This document shows positions 46,341 through 57,538 of a DNA stretch of 64,000 nucleotides, piece after piece. The position numbers were made by a program, and so were the translations under genes. Source of the DNA: Ilex aquifolium (taxonomy: Eukaryota; Streptophyta; Magnoliopsida; Aquifoliales; Aquifoliaceae); the NCBI GenBank assembly GCA_951799425.1, contig OX637394.1, forward strand, positions 39,798,142 through 39,862,141, written 5' to 3'. Position 1 is the stretch's first letter. The number at the start of each line of letters is the position of its first letter. The notes below the pieces were generated by a model. That model made no database searches. It was not told the DNA's origin and saw nothing but the letters and a program-made list of their open reading frames with translations.

Positions 46341-46735
46341 ATCCACTCTATATATATTGATCTAAAACCCAACCCTAGGGTTCTACTGCCTTTTGAGAGA
46401 ACAGAGCGTTGCCTTTGTGCTATGGCGCTCGCGTTCCGTTGCGGGCATAGAGTAATAAATCAAGTCCTCTCTTCTTCTCTGCAACTGATTTTCAATCTCT
46501 TCTTTTGTGCTTGAGGGAGGTCTCACATATTTTCTTATGATTTTCTCTGATTATTTTTTCCCCGTTTGATGTGGAGTATTGCTATATCATAGGTGTTTTT
46601 GTAGATCGGCCGTTCCAATGGGTTCTCGCGTATGAATAAGATGTGCGGGAGCTCAATTTCACCCGGCCTAGATTTAATTGCATTGCGGGGGCTGCCTGAA
46701 GGTTTTACACGTTCTCTCTCGTGTCATAATTTAGG
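46341..46735 (+). promoter_or_regulatory. possible orphan promoter and 5' gene end
   Basis: TATATATATTG at about 46349 is followed by a telo-box-like AACCCTAGGG (46372-46381) and then a GC-richer stretch. An ATG (46422) opens MALAFRCGHR but stops after about 30 codons. A second non-AT-rich block at 46605-46733 ends in a donor-like TTAG|GTAACT. This combination is typical of housekeeping gene starts, but no gene body follows and I recognise no protein. Confidence 0.3.
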
Positions 46736-46970
46736 TAACTGCCCTATATTCTCACAGAACATGTTTTCAAATATTTCTCTTTTGGGTTTTTATGCAAACC
46801 CAAAAAGTTTCTTTTTTTTCTTTTTTTAATTCTGTTCTAATTGCAGATCTTTGTTAGCATTGCTATTTGCTTATGTTGATCTGATTTTTTTTTATTAGGA
46901 TAGTGACTCTAAAAAAAATATACTCTAATAACAATTTGGTAATGAGTAGAAAACTTTGAATTTTTTTTAT

Positions 46971-47141
46971 GAAAATACTACATAGCCCAAATAAAACTCA
47001 AAAATTCAAATTCAAATGCATATCATCTTTTGGATGGGTGAGTCCCACTAAAAAAATTAATGGAACCCACTCATTCAAAGGGATGATATACATTTGAGAT
47101 GTTATTTTTTAGGTTTCATTTGAGTTTTGTAGTATTGCTCC
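46971..47141. repeat. palindromic MITE (about 171 bp)
   Basis: The ends GAAAATACTACATAG and GGAGCAATACTACAAA (opposite strand) are inverted repeats with complementary interiors (GGGTGAGTCCCACT against AATGAGTGGGTTCCATT). A 9-bp duplication TTTTTTTAT flanks it (46962-46970 and 47142-47150). Related in ends and size to 618-787 and 26191-26350. Confidence 0.75.
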
Positions 47142-47150
47142 TTTTTTTAT

Positions 47151-48140
47151 TATTGAAAGATGTTTTTTGTTGTAGGAGTGGAAGAGAGCTGGTTTAGATT
47201 TGCTGTGAAAGAGAATTAAGTGGAAAAGAGAATTTTGAGAGTTGGTAGGCATTGAGGAAGGAGAATAGATAGCAATTTTAACACATTACCCATTCTTCTG
47301 TCCAATTTGCCCAAAAATAAATGGGTTGAATATTTGTATTAATTAATGTGGATTTTAAATGGGTTGAGTAATAAGATTTATTTTAATTATGCAGTTCATT
47401 GGGTTGAATATTTATTTTTTTATTAAATAACACAAATAATAAAATTAAAAAACACACATATAGAGTAACACACTAAAAAATTTACATACAGTAATACGCC
47501 AATGCACCAATGCACACACAGAGCAATATACCAAAAGTATACGCATAGTAATACACCAAATGCGCGCACACACTAATATGCCTGACTTGACCTATGGCCC
47601 ATGACCCACACTTGACCTAAGACCCATGATCCATGACGCGAGTAATAAAATAAATGTATATGTTTTTTGTGTGTTATTATATGTGTGTATTTTTGATGTT
47701 TTAGTGTATTAGTATGTGTTCATATTAAGTGGGTTTGATTTATTTTTCACCTAATTTATCTTAAACCAACTCATAACTAACCCAAATTGTTCATTTGTCA
47801 CCTCTAAAGGAGACACCAGGAGGATAGCTTGCTTCCGACTTTAGTAGTTGGAATGCGACACATCAATCTCGCATGATCCTTCTGTTGGGACCAACAACTC
47901 CCATTTGCTAATAATCTCGCTGCAGCTCATATGCATCGCGGGTAACATATGCTACAAACAATACATAGATCATACTGTCATAGAGTAGCATAAATTGTTA
48001 CATGTATATTGAAGTTTTTTTTGGATATTGGAGTTACTGACATCATGTCCATGGTTATAGTATGAAGTTTGAGTAAAGCTGCTACTACTCATCCTGGAAA
48101 ATTGGTAAAACTTCTAAACAAGGAGGTTTTTGTTATGATA
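47151..48140. other. spacer
   Basis: No gene is supported. A hAT-like end TTTGTCACCTCTA is at about 47792-47804 but no partner end was found. About 47450-47720 is rich in ACACAC and CCCATGA words. Confidence 0.35.
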
Positions 48141-49235
48141 TTAGAGCATCTTCAACAACAAATTGTATTTTAGCTACCCAAAAAGCAATTTTTTTTATTT
48201 TAACTATTCACTTTTTCAATACACATTCTAACATATTTTTTATATTTTTAACTACTCTTTTTAAATATTATTTCTCATTTCTTTTATATTATTTTTTTTG
48301 GGGAATAATGAAAGGGAGAAAGAGAGAGAAGGGAAGAAAGGAGAGGAAGAGAGAGAAAATAATATAAAATATGTTTACTGTTACAGTGAGTATTATTGTA
48401 GCAAAAATCTATTTTAGAATATCTGAAGAGAATCTGTTGGAGTATGATTTTTTGCTTTGGTTAGTTAAATTTTAGCTATTTTTTTGCTTTATAGCATCTC
48501 TTAGAGCATCTCCAACAATAGTAGCTATTTTAGCTACCCAAAAAAAAACTTTTTCTATTTTAGCTACTCACTTTTTCAATACACACTCCAACAGATTTTC
48601 TATATTTTTAACTACTCCTATTAAATATTATTTATCATCCCTTTTGTATTATATTTTTTGGGAATAGTGAAATGAAGAAAGAGAGAGAATGAAAGAAATG
48701 AGAGGAAGAGAGAGAAAATAATATATATTTATGTTTACATATTGCTATAGTGATTCTCTATATTTAGAGAATCACTGTAGCAAAAATGCATTATAGCTAT
48801 TATGAAGAGCATCTGTTGGAGCATGAAAAGTGGCTTTGATTAGTTAAATTATACCTATTTTGATGATTTACAGCATCTGTTGGAGATGCTCTTAGAGCAT
48901 CTTCAACAAGGTTTTGTATTGTAGTTATTCAAAAGTGTATTTTTTATATTTTAGCTATTTACTTTTTCAATACATACCCCAATGGATTGTTTATATTTTA
49001 ACTATTTTTTTTAAATATTATTTTACATATTTTGTACTTTTGTTGGGACTGTTGGAGGGAGAGAGAGATGTTGGAGGGAGAGAGAGAAAGAAAATGGAGG
49101 AAAAGACAGAGTGGACAATAGAGGTGAGAAATGATAGAATAGAGAGAAAAAATTATAAAATATTTATACAAGTTGTTACAGTGGTATTCTATATTTGAAG
49201 TATTACTATAATAAAAAGTTATTTTAGAGTATCTG
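48141..49235. repeat. tandem trio of PIF/Harbinger-like MITEs
   Basis: Three palindromic elements stand end to end: about 48144-48500, 48504-48891 and 48895-49233. Each starts GAGCATCTTCAACAA or GAGCATCTCCAACAA and ends with a complement such as GTTGGAGATGCTC. TTA lies before the first (48141-48143), between first and second (48501-48503), and between second and third (48892-48894). The third has a decayed right end. GAGCATCTCCAACA ends with TTA targets are typical of Tourist-type MITEs. Confidence 0.82.
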
Positions 49236-49409
49236 AGTATCACTACCATCGTTGTTTGTTTGTTTTTTTTTTTTTTTTTGTTCAGTATTGAAAACACAAA
49301 ACTAACAAACTAAAAAAGAAATGTTTATTAAATCGACCATTAGTTTATTAGAGTATCAAAAGTGATTTTTGGAGTTTATCATTGACCTTTTGAAATTCAA
49401 GATAAAAAA

Positions 49410-49727
49410 AAAGGAAAATTTTGTAACATAGATGAGAGAGAAATGAATTTAAACACCGGTTGTAGTGGAAGTGAGAGGTGGTAGTGGTGATGAGAGATGG
49501 TCATAGTTGTGGTGGGTGGAAATGATGGTGGCAACGGCAACGGTGATGGTGATGGTGGGTTTTGGGTGACGATGGTGGTGGTAGCAATCCTGAGTGACGA
49601 CAATGACAGTGATAGATGTGAGTGGTGGTGGGCAATGGTTATAGTAGTCGACAGTTGTGGTGGTAGGGATTAATTTTCCCTGATAAATTTGAAATGTTAA
49701 TATTAGTTCTCTAAAGTAAAAGCTGGT
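49410..49727 (-). mobile_element. Helitron-related fragment, copy C
   Basis: The minus strand matches copy B: ACTAATATTAACA (about 49714-49690), then CCACCAC-rich repeats, then CAACCGGTGTTTAAATTCATT (49463-49443, two short words of which match copy B). The hairpin and CTAG end are not found, and the 5' side is joined to a P450 exon. A Helitron-like 5' end (TCTATAATATAAAAC on the minus strand) occurs at 50238 but may be chance. Confidence 0.65.
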
Positions 49728-49906
49728 TCTATGTTTGAACCATTGCTCACCCTCATGGGAAACAGTCCCAGTCACAAGCAACTTGGCCAATGGGTTTGAG
49801 AATGGCTTCTGAAAGACATTGTACTTGAAAAAGATATACCTTATCAGATCAGGATCCATGATGTTTACCCTCTGTTCTGGTCCATTCCATATAAAAGATT
49901 TCTTAC
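49728..49906 (-). pseudogene. cytochrome P450 (CYP72A-like) exon fragment
   Basis: About 59 codons read without a stop on the minus strand after an acceptor-like TTCTCAG. Successive motifs are KKSFIWNGPEQRVNIMDPDL, FQKPFSNPLAKLLVTG and HEGEQWFKHR, as in exon 2 of CYP72A-type P450s before INPAFH. The haem-binding and I-helix regions are absent. Homology stops at HR and continues straight into Helitron-related sequence. The retained splice acceptor shows a DNA-level fragment, not a processed copy. Non-functional as P450. Confidence 0.8.
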
Positions 49907-51384
49907 CTGAGAATATCACAAAATTCCTAAGAAAGCTTGCAGCAATAGAATACAAGCAAAGTAACAAGATCTAGAATCTTGAAAACCATAAACTTCATGG
50001 TATTACTATTAGGTTAAGATACAAATTACAAAGCTTGTTCTTATTTTTTCCTCCAAGTAGTTTGAGGTCTTTTTGCACTTGGGTAAATCATGAGATATAT
50101 CTTCTTACTAAAGGACTTGTGCCCGAAGATACGGTACAATGTGAATGATTTTTGAGAGGGATGTTGATGGCTGTTTGATGAGTTTATTTGAGACCGTCGG
50201 ATTGATTTATTAAAATTTGTCCTGTTTTATATTATAGATTTTGCTAGTAAATGATGTTTGAATCATTATTTGAGGATTGAAAACCACCGGACCTTCGTGA
50301 GTATTTTTGTAGCATATATCTACTAGACCGTTCATTTAGATATGGGCTTAAGCCAGTGGGTGGAGGTTTGTCCGAGAGTGGTTGAAGAGATTCAGATTGA
50401 TTGGCTGAAGTCTTGCTACATCTTCTCTCTCTCTCTCTCCCTCCCTCCCTCCTATATGGTTACACACAGACCAAATATGCAGTTGTTTATTAGTAGTATA
50501 GACCACTCATATATGTATTTATGGTCAAAAAATTGACAATCATTATCTATTGAAGTGATATAAAATAAAATTGATATTTTAAGGTGTAATGTGAGAAATT
50601 TTATAATTGAGGGTATAAAATAGAACAAAGATAATAGTTTACACCAGTAAAGTGTAATTTACCCGTATTTAAGAGAGGCAAACATGGTACACTGTCAGGC
50701 TGCATTTGGAGAGCTACTACAAATGGGTAACTTTTCAAGTTTTGTATCTTTCTTTTCTGATTTAGCATTGTAGAATCAGCTTTTACACCTAGATGTCGGA
50801 ATAATGTTGATTGACAAAAATAGCTAGATCTGTCACGAGGTCCCCTCCATTGAGGGATTTAAAGTAGGACTCGGCTATGTATCATAACAAAAATTTCGAT
50901 ATTATAATTTCAAATTTTATTATTTTAAAAGGTGTTTTTATAATTTTTATGAATTATTTTATAACTAATTTATTTTTGTAGTTAATTTATCATTGATATA
51001 GGTATTTTTATCACTATTGTGAATATTTTTATCATATTTGTGGTAATTATTTTTATCATTTTTTTAAAGTATACAAAAATTTGTCATTTTTGTTGGTGAT
51101 TTACCATATTTGTGGATGTTTTTACCATATTTGTAAATATTTTTATCACCATTGTGGTAACTATTTTTATTATTTTTTTTGATACTACAATAGTGATAAA
51201 AATATAATAAATCAAAATTTTAAATTTGGGTACCGTAATCAAATCCGTTTAAAATAAAAACCAATCACAAAATACTTATTATGAGTTGTAGATCGTTTAA
51301 ACAGAACTTGAAAAAGAGGAGAATATTCTACTCGGGAAGTAACTTTTTAGAAAATATTAGGGTGAAATATAGGAATAGTCATTT
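49907..51384. other. spacer with AT-rich degenerate tandem repeat
   Basis: 49907-50040 may be P450 intron sequence. A CT run lies at about 50424-50450. About 50935-51220 repeats variants of ATTTTTATCA(C/T)(A/T)TTTGTG, a decayed AT-rich minisatellite. No gene is supported. Confidence 0.45.
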
Positions 51385-51497
51385 AAAAGCATCTTCAACA
51401 ATAAAAGTTATTTTAGCTATTTAAAAAGTAATATTTTATATTTTAACTACTCACTTTTTTAATACACACTCAAATAGATTTTCTATATTTTTAGCTC
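51385..51497 (+). repeat. truncated copy of the 48-49 kb MITE family
   Basis: AGCATCTTCAACAATAAAAG through TTTTCTATATTTTTAGCT matches the left ends of the three MITEs at 48141-49235. The right half is replaced by the LTR that follows. Confidence 0.7.
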
Positions 51498-52029
51498 AAG
51501 TCATGCTCTTGTAGGTCGGGAGCTCAGTTGCCCGAAGACCTCAACCTCAGACCTCGATCTCCCTGCACCTGCATCTCAAGGAAGGCGGTGTAGAAGACAA
51601 CTAGCTCCCACCAAACACCCATTCGATAGGAACAGTCACTTGTCCTGGCATAAAATTCGTAACCGCCCCAGCACCCACCACAGTCGTTGCACAATAAATG
51701 CAACCGTTACAAGAAAGAGGCAAGGATCTCGCCATAGATCAGGATAGAATCGATTATAAATAAGAGACAAAGCCCTCAACAGAAAAACAAGCAATTGTAG
51801 TCTTACCCAAATACTTCGTGTAAAATCCCCCATTATCAATATATTCACCAGGAGCAAGAGATTCCTTTGAGAGTGTATTAGCCGAGCTCCCGAGCTAGTG
51901 AACCACTATAAACCCTCCGTGTGATAATCTCTCCCCTAATCCAATTCTCAAGAGTCTTGGAGCTCAGACTGAACTATTCAGTGCACAACGAATCCACCAT
52001 TATGCTCGGTCATGTTATAAACATTATCA
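51498..52029 (+). repeat. 5' LTR (partial) of Tat/Ogre-like gypsy element
   Basis: GC-richer sequence ending in ATTATCA, 1 bp before a tRNA-type primer site. It contains CCACTATAAACCCTCCGTGTG, a leader-like stretch. The left boundary is unclear because no partner LTR is in the window. Confidence 0.6.
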
Positions 52030-52030
52030 G

Positions 52031-52048
52031 TGGGCACCGTCTGTGGGA
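52031..52048 (+). other. primer-binding site, tRNA-Arg-like
   Basis: TGGGCACCGTCTGTGGGA closely resembles TGGCGCCGTCTGTGGGA, the primer site usual in Tat/Ogre-lineage gypsy elements. Confidence 0.65.
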
Positions 52049-54543
52049 ACGATTTCCTGTTAAAAATTCTATTGATCATTTTCAGTAATTGGTAGTTTCT
52101 ACGTGCAACATGAGCATAAGTCAGATAAATCCACTTCGATTACAAAACTAACCAGAGGATGCTGCCAGAAGACAGTAAGAAAATCTTCGTGATTTCTTGC
52201 CTATGCTAGAGGTCGATCCTCCCATGGTGGATCCCCTTCCAAACAATGAACTTGAGGCCATTCACCTAGCCAACCAGCGCCTCCTCCAACATAATGAAGA
52301 GTTGTTAAGCCTTCTTCAACGTCCCCAAAAGGCATAACCAGTCCAGGATGATCTCCCACAGGGGGAACAACAACACATCAACCCCTCTGAGAGACGTTAC
52401 TGAGGGGGATGAGCGTAGCCAGACAGTGGGCAATGCCCATTGTCGAGCTCATAGGAACGAGGACAACAAGGAAGTACAGAGTCAGAATAGGAGAACTTAC
52501 GAGAATGAATTTCCTCAACATCAGCAGGAGAGGAAGGAACAGTATTGGGAGCAACGTTTCAAAGAAATTCAACAAGAGCTCAACCTGAAAGATGTTGTAA
52601 GAGGCAAGACCCTGTGACTATGGACACCTTAGTTCAGCAAAATATGTCTCCATTCACCGCATAGGTGCTACATTTTTCCCTTCCACCGAAGTTCAAAATG
52701 CCTCAGATGGAGGCCTTTTATGGGACAAAAGATCTTATGGATCATCTTAATACCTACAAAAAATAGATGGAGCTCCATGGGTATCAAGACCTAGTACGTT
52801 GCCGACATTTCACCATCAGCTTAAAGGGCTCAGCCTTAGCATAGTTCAATAGGCTAACCCTAGCATCCATCTCCTTCTTTAGAGAGCTTTCCATCTCATT
52901 TGTTTCACACTTTATAGGAGCTCGGACTTATCGAAAGCCGAGCTACCACTTGTTGAATGTAAAGCAAGGACCTAATGAGAGCTTACGAAGCTACGTTCAG
53001 AGGTTCAACTCAGAATCTCTGAAAATAAACGTCCCTGACGAAAAATTTGCCCTCACTGCCTTAATTGCCGGGTTGGGTGTCCAGTCGAAAGACTTAATGT
53101 TTTTCATCTTCAAAAACCCACAAGCTAGTATAGCGGAGGTCTTTGCCAAAGCATAGAAATGCATCAATGGCGAGGAAGCTCTCCTTTCCAAAGTAGGGAG
53201 CTCAACTACACACAAGAAGAAGGAGAAGAAGAGGGACCGAAGTCCCAGAAAGGAGAGGAGTCGAGACAGGTTTCCACGAAGAGACAGAGATCGCTCTCTA
53301 AAAAGAAGAGGAGACATCAGAGATCGCCTGGGTCCCCTTTCCCAGGAGTTATAGCCAAGATTTGCACCAAGGCAGTTCACTCACCTCAACGCCTTCGTGT
53401 CTCGGGTCCTCTAAGAAGTACAAAATGAGAAGTTTCTGAGATGGTCACCCCGAATGAAGACAGACCCCACAAAACGGGATGCGACGAAATACTGTGAGTA
53501 TCACAGAGACCATGGTCACCTCACTGACGATTGTATCCAATTGAAGAAAGAGATCGAGTTCTTGATTCAGAAGGAGCAAACGCGCCACCTCGTGGCGCAA
53601 GACAATCAGAACCAAGCTCACCCACCCCCAGCACCTTAGCAGCAAGTTTCTGCACTACACCAATAGCCCTTGGGAGAAATCAGAGTAATTTCATGAGGAT
53701 TTGCTGGAAGTAGGGAATCCAACTTTGCCAGGAAGCCCATATGTGCAAAGTCTGAGTCGAGGAAGTACTGGTGGTACAGACTGTGTCCAAAGCACCTCGG
53801 TTGAGCATGAACATAACCTTCTCAGATGCAGATCTAGAAGGATGCCAGCATCCCCACGATGATCCCTTGGTGGTGAGGGCTATCATCGCTAATAGAACCA
53901 TCCACCGGGTTCTGATTGACAATGGGAGCTTTGTCGACATGATCTTCGCATCTGCCTTCGACAAGATGGATATAAGCAGAGACAAGCTTGAGCCAGTGAG
54001 GACTCACCTGCTTGGATTCTCAGGAGAGAGGGTGCTACCCCTGAGCTCAATCTAGCTTATTCTCACAATGGGAGACCCACCCTGTCAATCCACCACCTTA
54101 GTGAGATTCCTGGTAGTGGATGCCCCTTCAGCGTATAATGTTCTTCTGGGGATGCCTTCCCTCAACACCATAAGGGCCATTCCTTCTGCCTACCACCTTG
54201 TAATGAAGTTTCTTACCGAAAATGGCGTTGGAGTAGTCCGAGGAGACCAGTGAGTGGCATGAGAATTCTACATGGCGTCTATGAAAAAGAAAAAGGTCGA
54301 GACTATACAACTGCATGAGCTTGACATGAGAGAGAAGCTGGAGACAAGACCCATGCCTTCAGAAGAGCTGGAGCTTGTCTAACTCGACAAAGAACTAGAA
54401 CATTTGGTATACGTTGGATCAAAGCTGCCCAAAGAGGTTAAAGACCTCCTTATTCAATTCTTCAAAAATAATATGGAGGTATTTGCATGGATACAGGAGG
54501 ATATGTATGGGATTGACCCAGTTATCACACATAAGCTTAGCGT
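52049..54543 (+). pseudogene. degenerate Tat/Ogre-like gypsy gag-protease-RT start
   Basis: Gag is spread over broken frames. A retrotransposon gag domain is at about 52680-53155 (MEAFYGTKDLMDHLNTY, then LRSYVQRFNSESLKINV), an Arg/Lys/Ser-rich stretch follows, and a knuckle-like CEYHRDHGHLTDDC lies at 53490-53533. The aspartic protease at about 53800-54250 has LIDNGSFVDMIF at 53908-53943, a variant active site, and AYNVLLGMPSLN further on. RT just begins (VFAWIQEDMYGI, about 54480-54516) before another LTR cuts it off at 54544. Many stops; the rest of pol is absent. Confidence 0.8.
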
Positions 54544-55564
54544 GTGACGCCCCTATTTTGGGGGGTGATTTAGTATGTTTTATGTGATTTATATGACAAA
54601 TAGACACAATTCATCAAATGAATTGAACAGTTCACGTACTTCAATTTAGACTAGACAATTAGAGCATTTATTTAATATCATAGACTAAGTACCCAAATTA
54701 TACATTCATCCCAAAAGTAGTCCATAATCGATACTATTACATCCCGTCGGTTTTGAAAACACACCAAAGCAATAAAACACAAGTCACAAATTGAAAAATT
54801 TCTTAAGCGTTAACATGAAATATAATATCTCGTAAGCCAACTGAGCACATATATTCAAGGTAGCTCTGGGAAGAAACACCCGTCATCTTTTGGTCTAGTC
54901 CCTGCAAAAATGTTAGGGTAAACCACGCTCAGTAGGAAAAACAACTACTAAGTTTTAATCCCATCCCGTAAAATATGTGTCAATGCCTATAAGTTCACAT
55001 CGAATAATATTTACCGTAACAACCTGCTTAAAACATAGCATGAGGCATTATCTAAACATTACCAACAAACACGAAGCCTACGAATGATGAAAAATTTCAA
55101 TTAAGCATGTAATCAATCTTACCCATTCATGTCATGGGTCGCCCTAAACTTTCACTCTCCGTCTTTATCCATTTAAGTCAATACACCGTTTGTTATGCAC
55201 AAACACCTTGAGAATTCCGAGTCCCTTTGAGGGCTCTAACCTCGGGTGTACCCCACCCCCTCGTCCTTAGATGCTTTCAATCAAGGCACGAGTGACCCCG
55301 CACCTCAACGGATGCTACGCTTGATCAAGACTTATTTCGGGTCTTTCACCCAAGGGAGGAACGATCCCTGCTTGCTTGTCCCAATTTCGTTTCGAGAATT
55401 ATCATTTCATGTGTCTCAAAGTCAGTTGAGCACACTAACTGGAATAATCACATATGATGCATTTACCATCATGATAACAACCAAAATGTAAATAATATAA
55501 TCATGAATATGCATTTCAATATCTCTTCAACATGCTATTGTGTACGAGTATATACTACTCATAT

Positions 55565-55598
<34 letters not shown>

Positions 55599-56160
55599 TG
55601 ATTAACATTCTAACTATGTGGAAGTGTACCACCCTTCACACATAATACTTCTCTTGAAAATTTCCATATATATTAGTGGTTTAACTTTCATAAGTAACCA
55701 CACTTTTACTTGAACAATGAATATATACATAATTTTTATCACCATGGGAGTAGTTTACAACTCCAAGAAAATACCATCTTAAAGGCCACACGTGATTTGG
55801 TGGTCTTTCCACACGGTTATAATCTTTTGGATTCATTCATGAATCTTCAGGAACTTCATTGCAATCAGAGGTCACTTTGTAATATTCAAAAGTATTTTAT
55901 ACTTATTGGGGTCAATGTATAATTTCAGAAACATTTCCTAACTACTAGAAATACTGATTTGATGCTTTAGTAGTATTTTATGATCTTCTGGGATAATTGT
56001 GTAATTTCAACAGGTACTTATCTGTTACTCATGAAACAAAAAGGGGACTTTCTGTAACTTAGCAAAACCTTGAACTTAACTTTGTAATTTCTTCTAGTAG
56101 GTATATGATGTATCTAAAACTAAGGGGGGAGTTTCTGAATTTAAGCCAACATTTCATTCA
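54544..56160 (-). mobile_element. gypsy-type LTR fragment, minus
   Basis: On the plus strand it begins TGTGACGCCCCTATTTTGGGG, the complement of an LTR end like GGGGCGTTACA at 30785. The text around 54900-55400 resembles the LTRs at 33900-34500. I find no TGTAAA-type partner end, so the right boundary is approximate and the fragment may be truncated. A TA microsatellite is at about 55567-55595. Confidence 0.6.
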
Positions 56161-56200
56161 TCTTGTCCAACGTCCAGGCCTGCATCAGTAAGCTTCTTCT

Positions 56201-56230
56201 CCCCCCCCCCCCCCCCCCCCCCTTTTTTTT
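56201..56230. repeat. poly-C/poly-T run
   Basis: About 22 C followed by about 10 T. It lies between the LTR fragment and the viral leader. Length may be inexact. Confidence 0.8.
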
Positions 56231-56404
56231 TTCTCTTTCTGCCATAAATTGTTTCTTTTGTTCATTTCTTTCAAATCTAAAATTTCCTATTCATCACCAA
56301 GGACCTAGATTACCTTTCAATAAATTTTCATCTCATTCCTTGATGAAATTCGAAGACCCATCTATCCTGAAACTATTTCTTGTTGCTTATGTAATCGTGA
56401 TTTA

Positions 56405-57538
56405 ATTCTATTAGACTATTGTTACTATGAAATTGTTATATTAATTTTGTTGTAATCATGATATTTGAGCTACTTATGGGTCTGCACCAAAGTCGCGTGT
56501 GGGATGTTAGACCATTTTTTTATGAGTGTTTAGGCCGTCTTTGGTTCCCAGTAAATCGTTGACAGCAAGAGTAGCTGGTTGAGAATGTCATTAGAATAGA
56601 ATTAAAGTAGCAATAGTCACGGTAGCAGTACTGTAATAGAATTAAAAGACAAATTACAATAGCAACTAGAAGAAGGTAATAGTGAAACATATAAGTCAAC
56701 AGAACAACCTTTGAGATATCACTATGGCGTTAAGTCTATTTAAATTTAAGAATAATCATAAAAATGACTATGTTAAAAATATGGAAGAGATAGAATTCTC
56801 TGATATTGAAAATAAATTGCAGAATTGAGATATACCCTAGTGCCCAACTAAGAAAATCTATAATATTGGTACTTTCGATTTTAAATCGAGTTTAACAATT
56901 AAAACGATTGAAATGACTATTCATTTTGATCAAAATAAAGATATTTTACAACTTTTAACTGAAAGAAAAGTCTTAAAGGCTCAAGAAAATTAAAATTTTT
57001 TACATATTGGATTAGTTCAAGTTGCTTTAAAACCATTAACTTTGAAAGGATTAAATGTCTCTTTTATGTTAGCATTAAGAGATGCTAGATGTCTTGATTT
57101 TAATCAATCTTTAATGGGTGTTATGCAGTCAAGTTTAAGTATTGATCCAGTTTATTTTAACTGTTTTCCAGATCTATCTGTATCTTTAACTGATAAAAAT
57201 ATTTTGGATGTTTTAACATGTAATATTAAAACTTTTTATTACAATTATAAAGATGGAACCGATATAATGATTTTCACTTATAGAGTGTATTATAAAGTTA
57301 TGAATACTCTATGTCTTGAAGCTAAACTTCATAATATTAAATGTCAAACAACTTTAATTGAAACCAATACGATTAAGAATAAAATTGAAGTCCCTAAGAC
57401 TATTAAATGGTCATAAATTCAATTTTCCAGAAAACTGGCAATTGGAATCTGTAGTTCCTAAGAAACCAGAAATAAATGAAGATATAAATCAATTGATCAA
57501 TCATCTCAGGGTGATGTTATGATAAAATTCGCTAGAAC
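56405..57538 (+). pseudogene. endogenous caulimovirid, plus copy: leader and movement protein
   Basis: 56405-56723 matches the leader-like flank at 37732-38050 in reverse. ORF1 starts at ATG 56724 (MALSLFKFKNN). In-frame stops follow at 56826 and 56838, and the frame is open again at 57042-57413, covering the movement-protein core (LALRDARCLDF at 57069-57101) up to a TAA at 57414. The linker is cut at 57538 by a solo LTR; the other viral copy retains the uninterrupted sequence (GCTAGAACAAATTC). Confidence 0.85.

Noticed and set aside
47270-47815. hAT element ending TTTGTCACCTCTA
   Set aside because: Only the right-hand end is convincing. No matching left terminus or 8-bp duplication was found.
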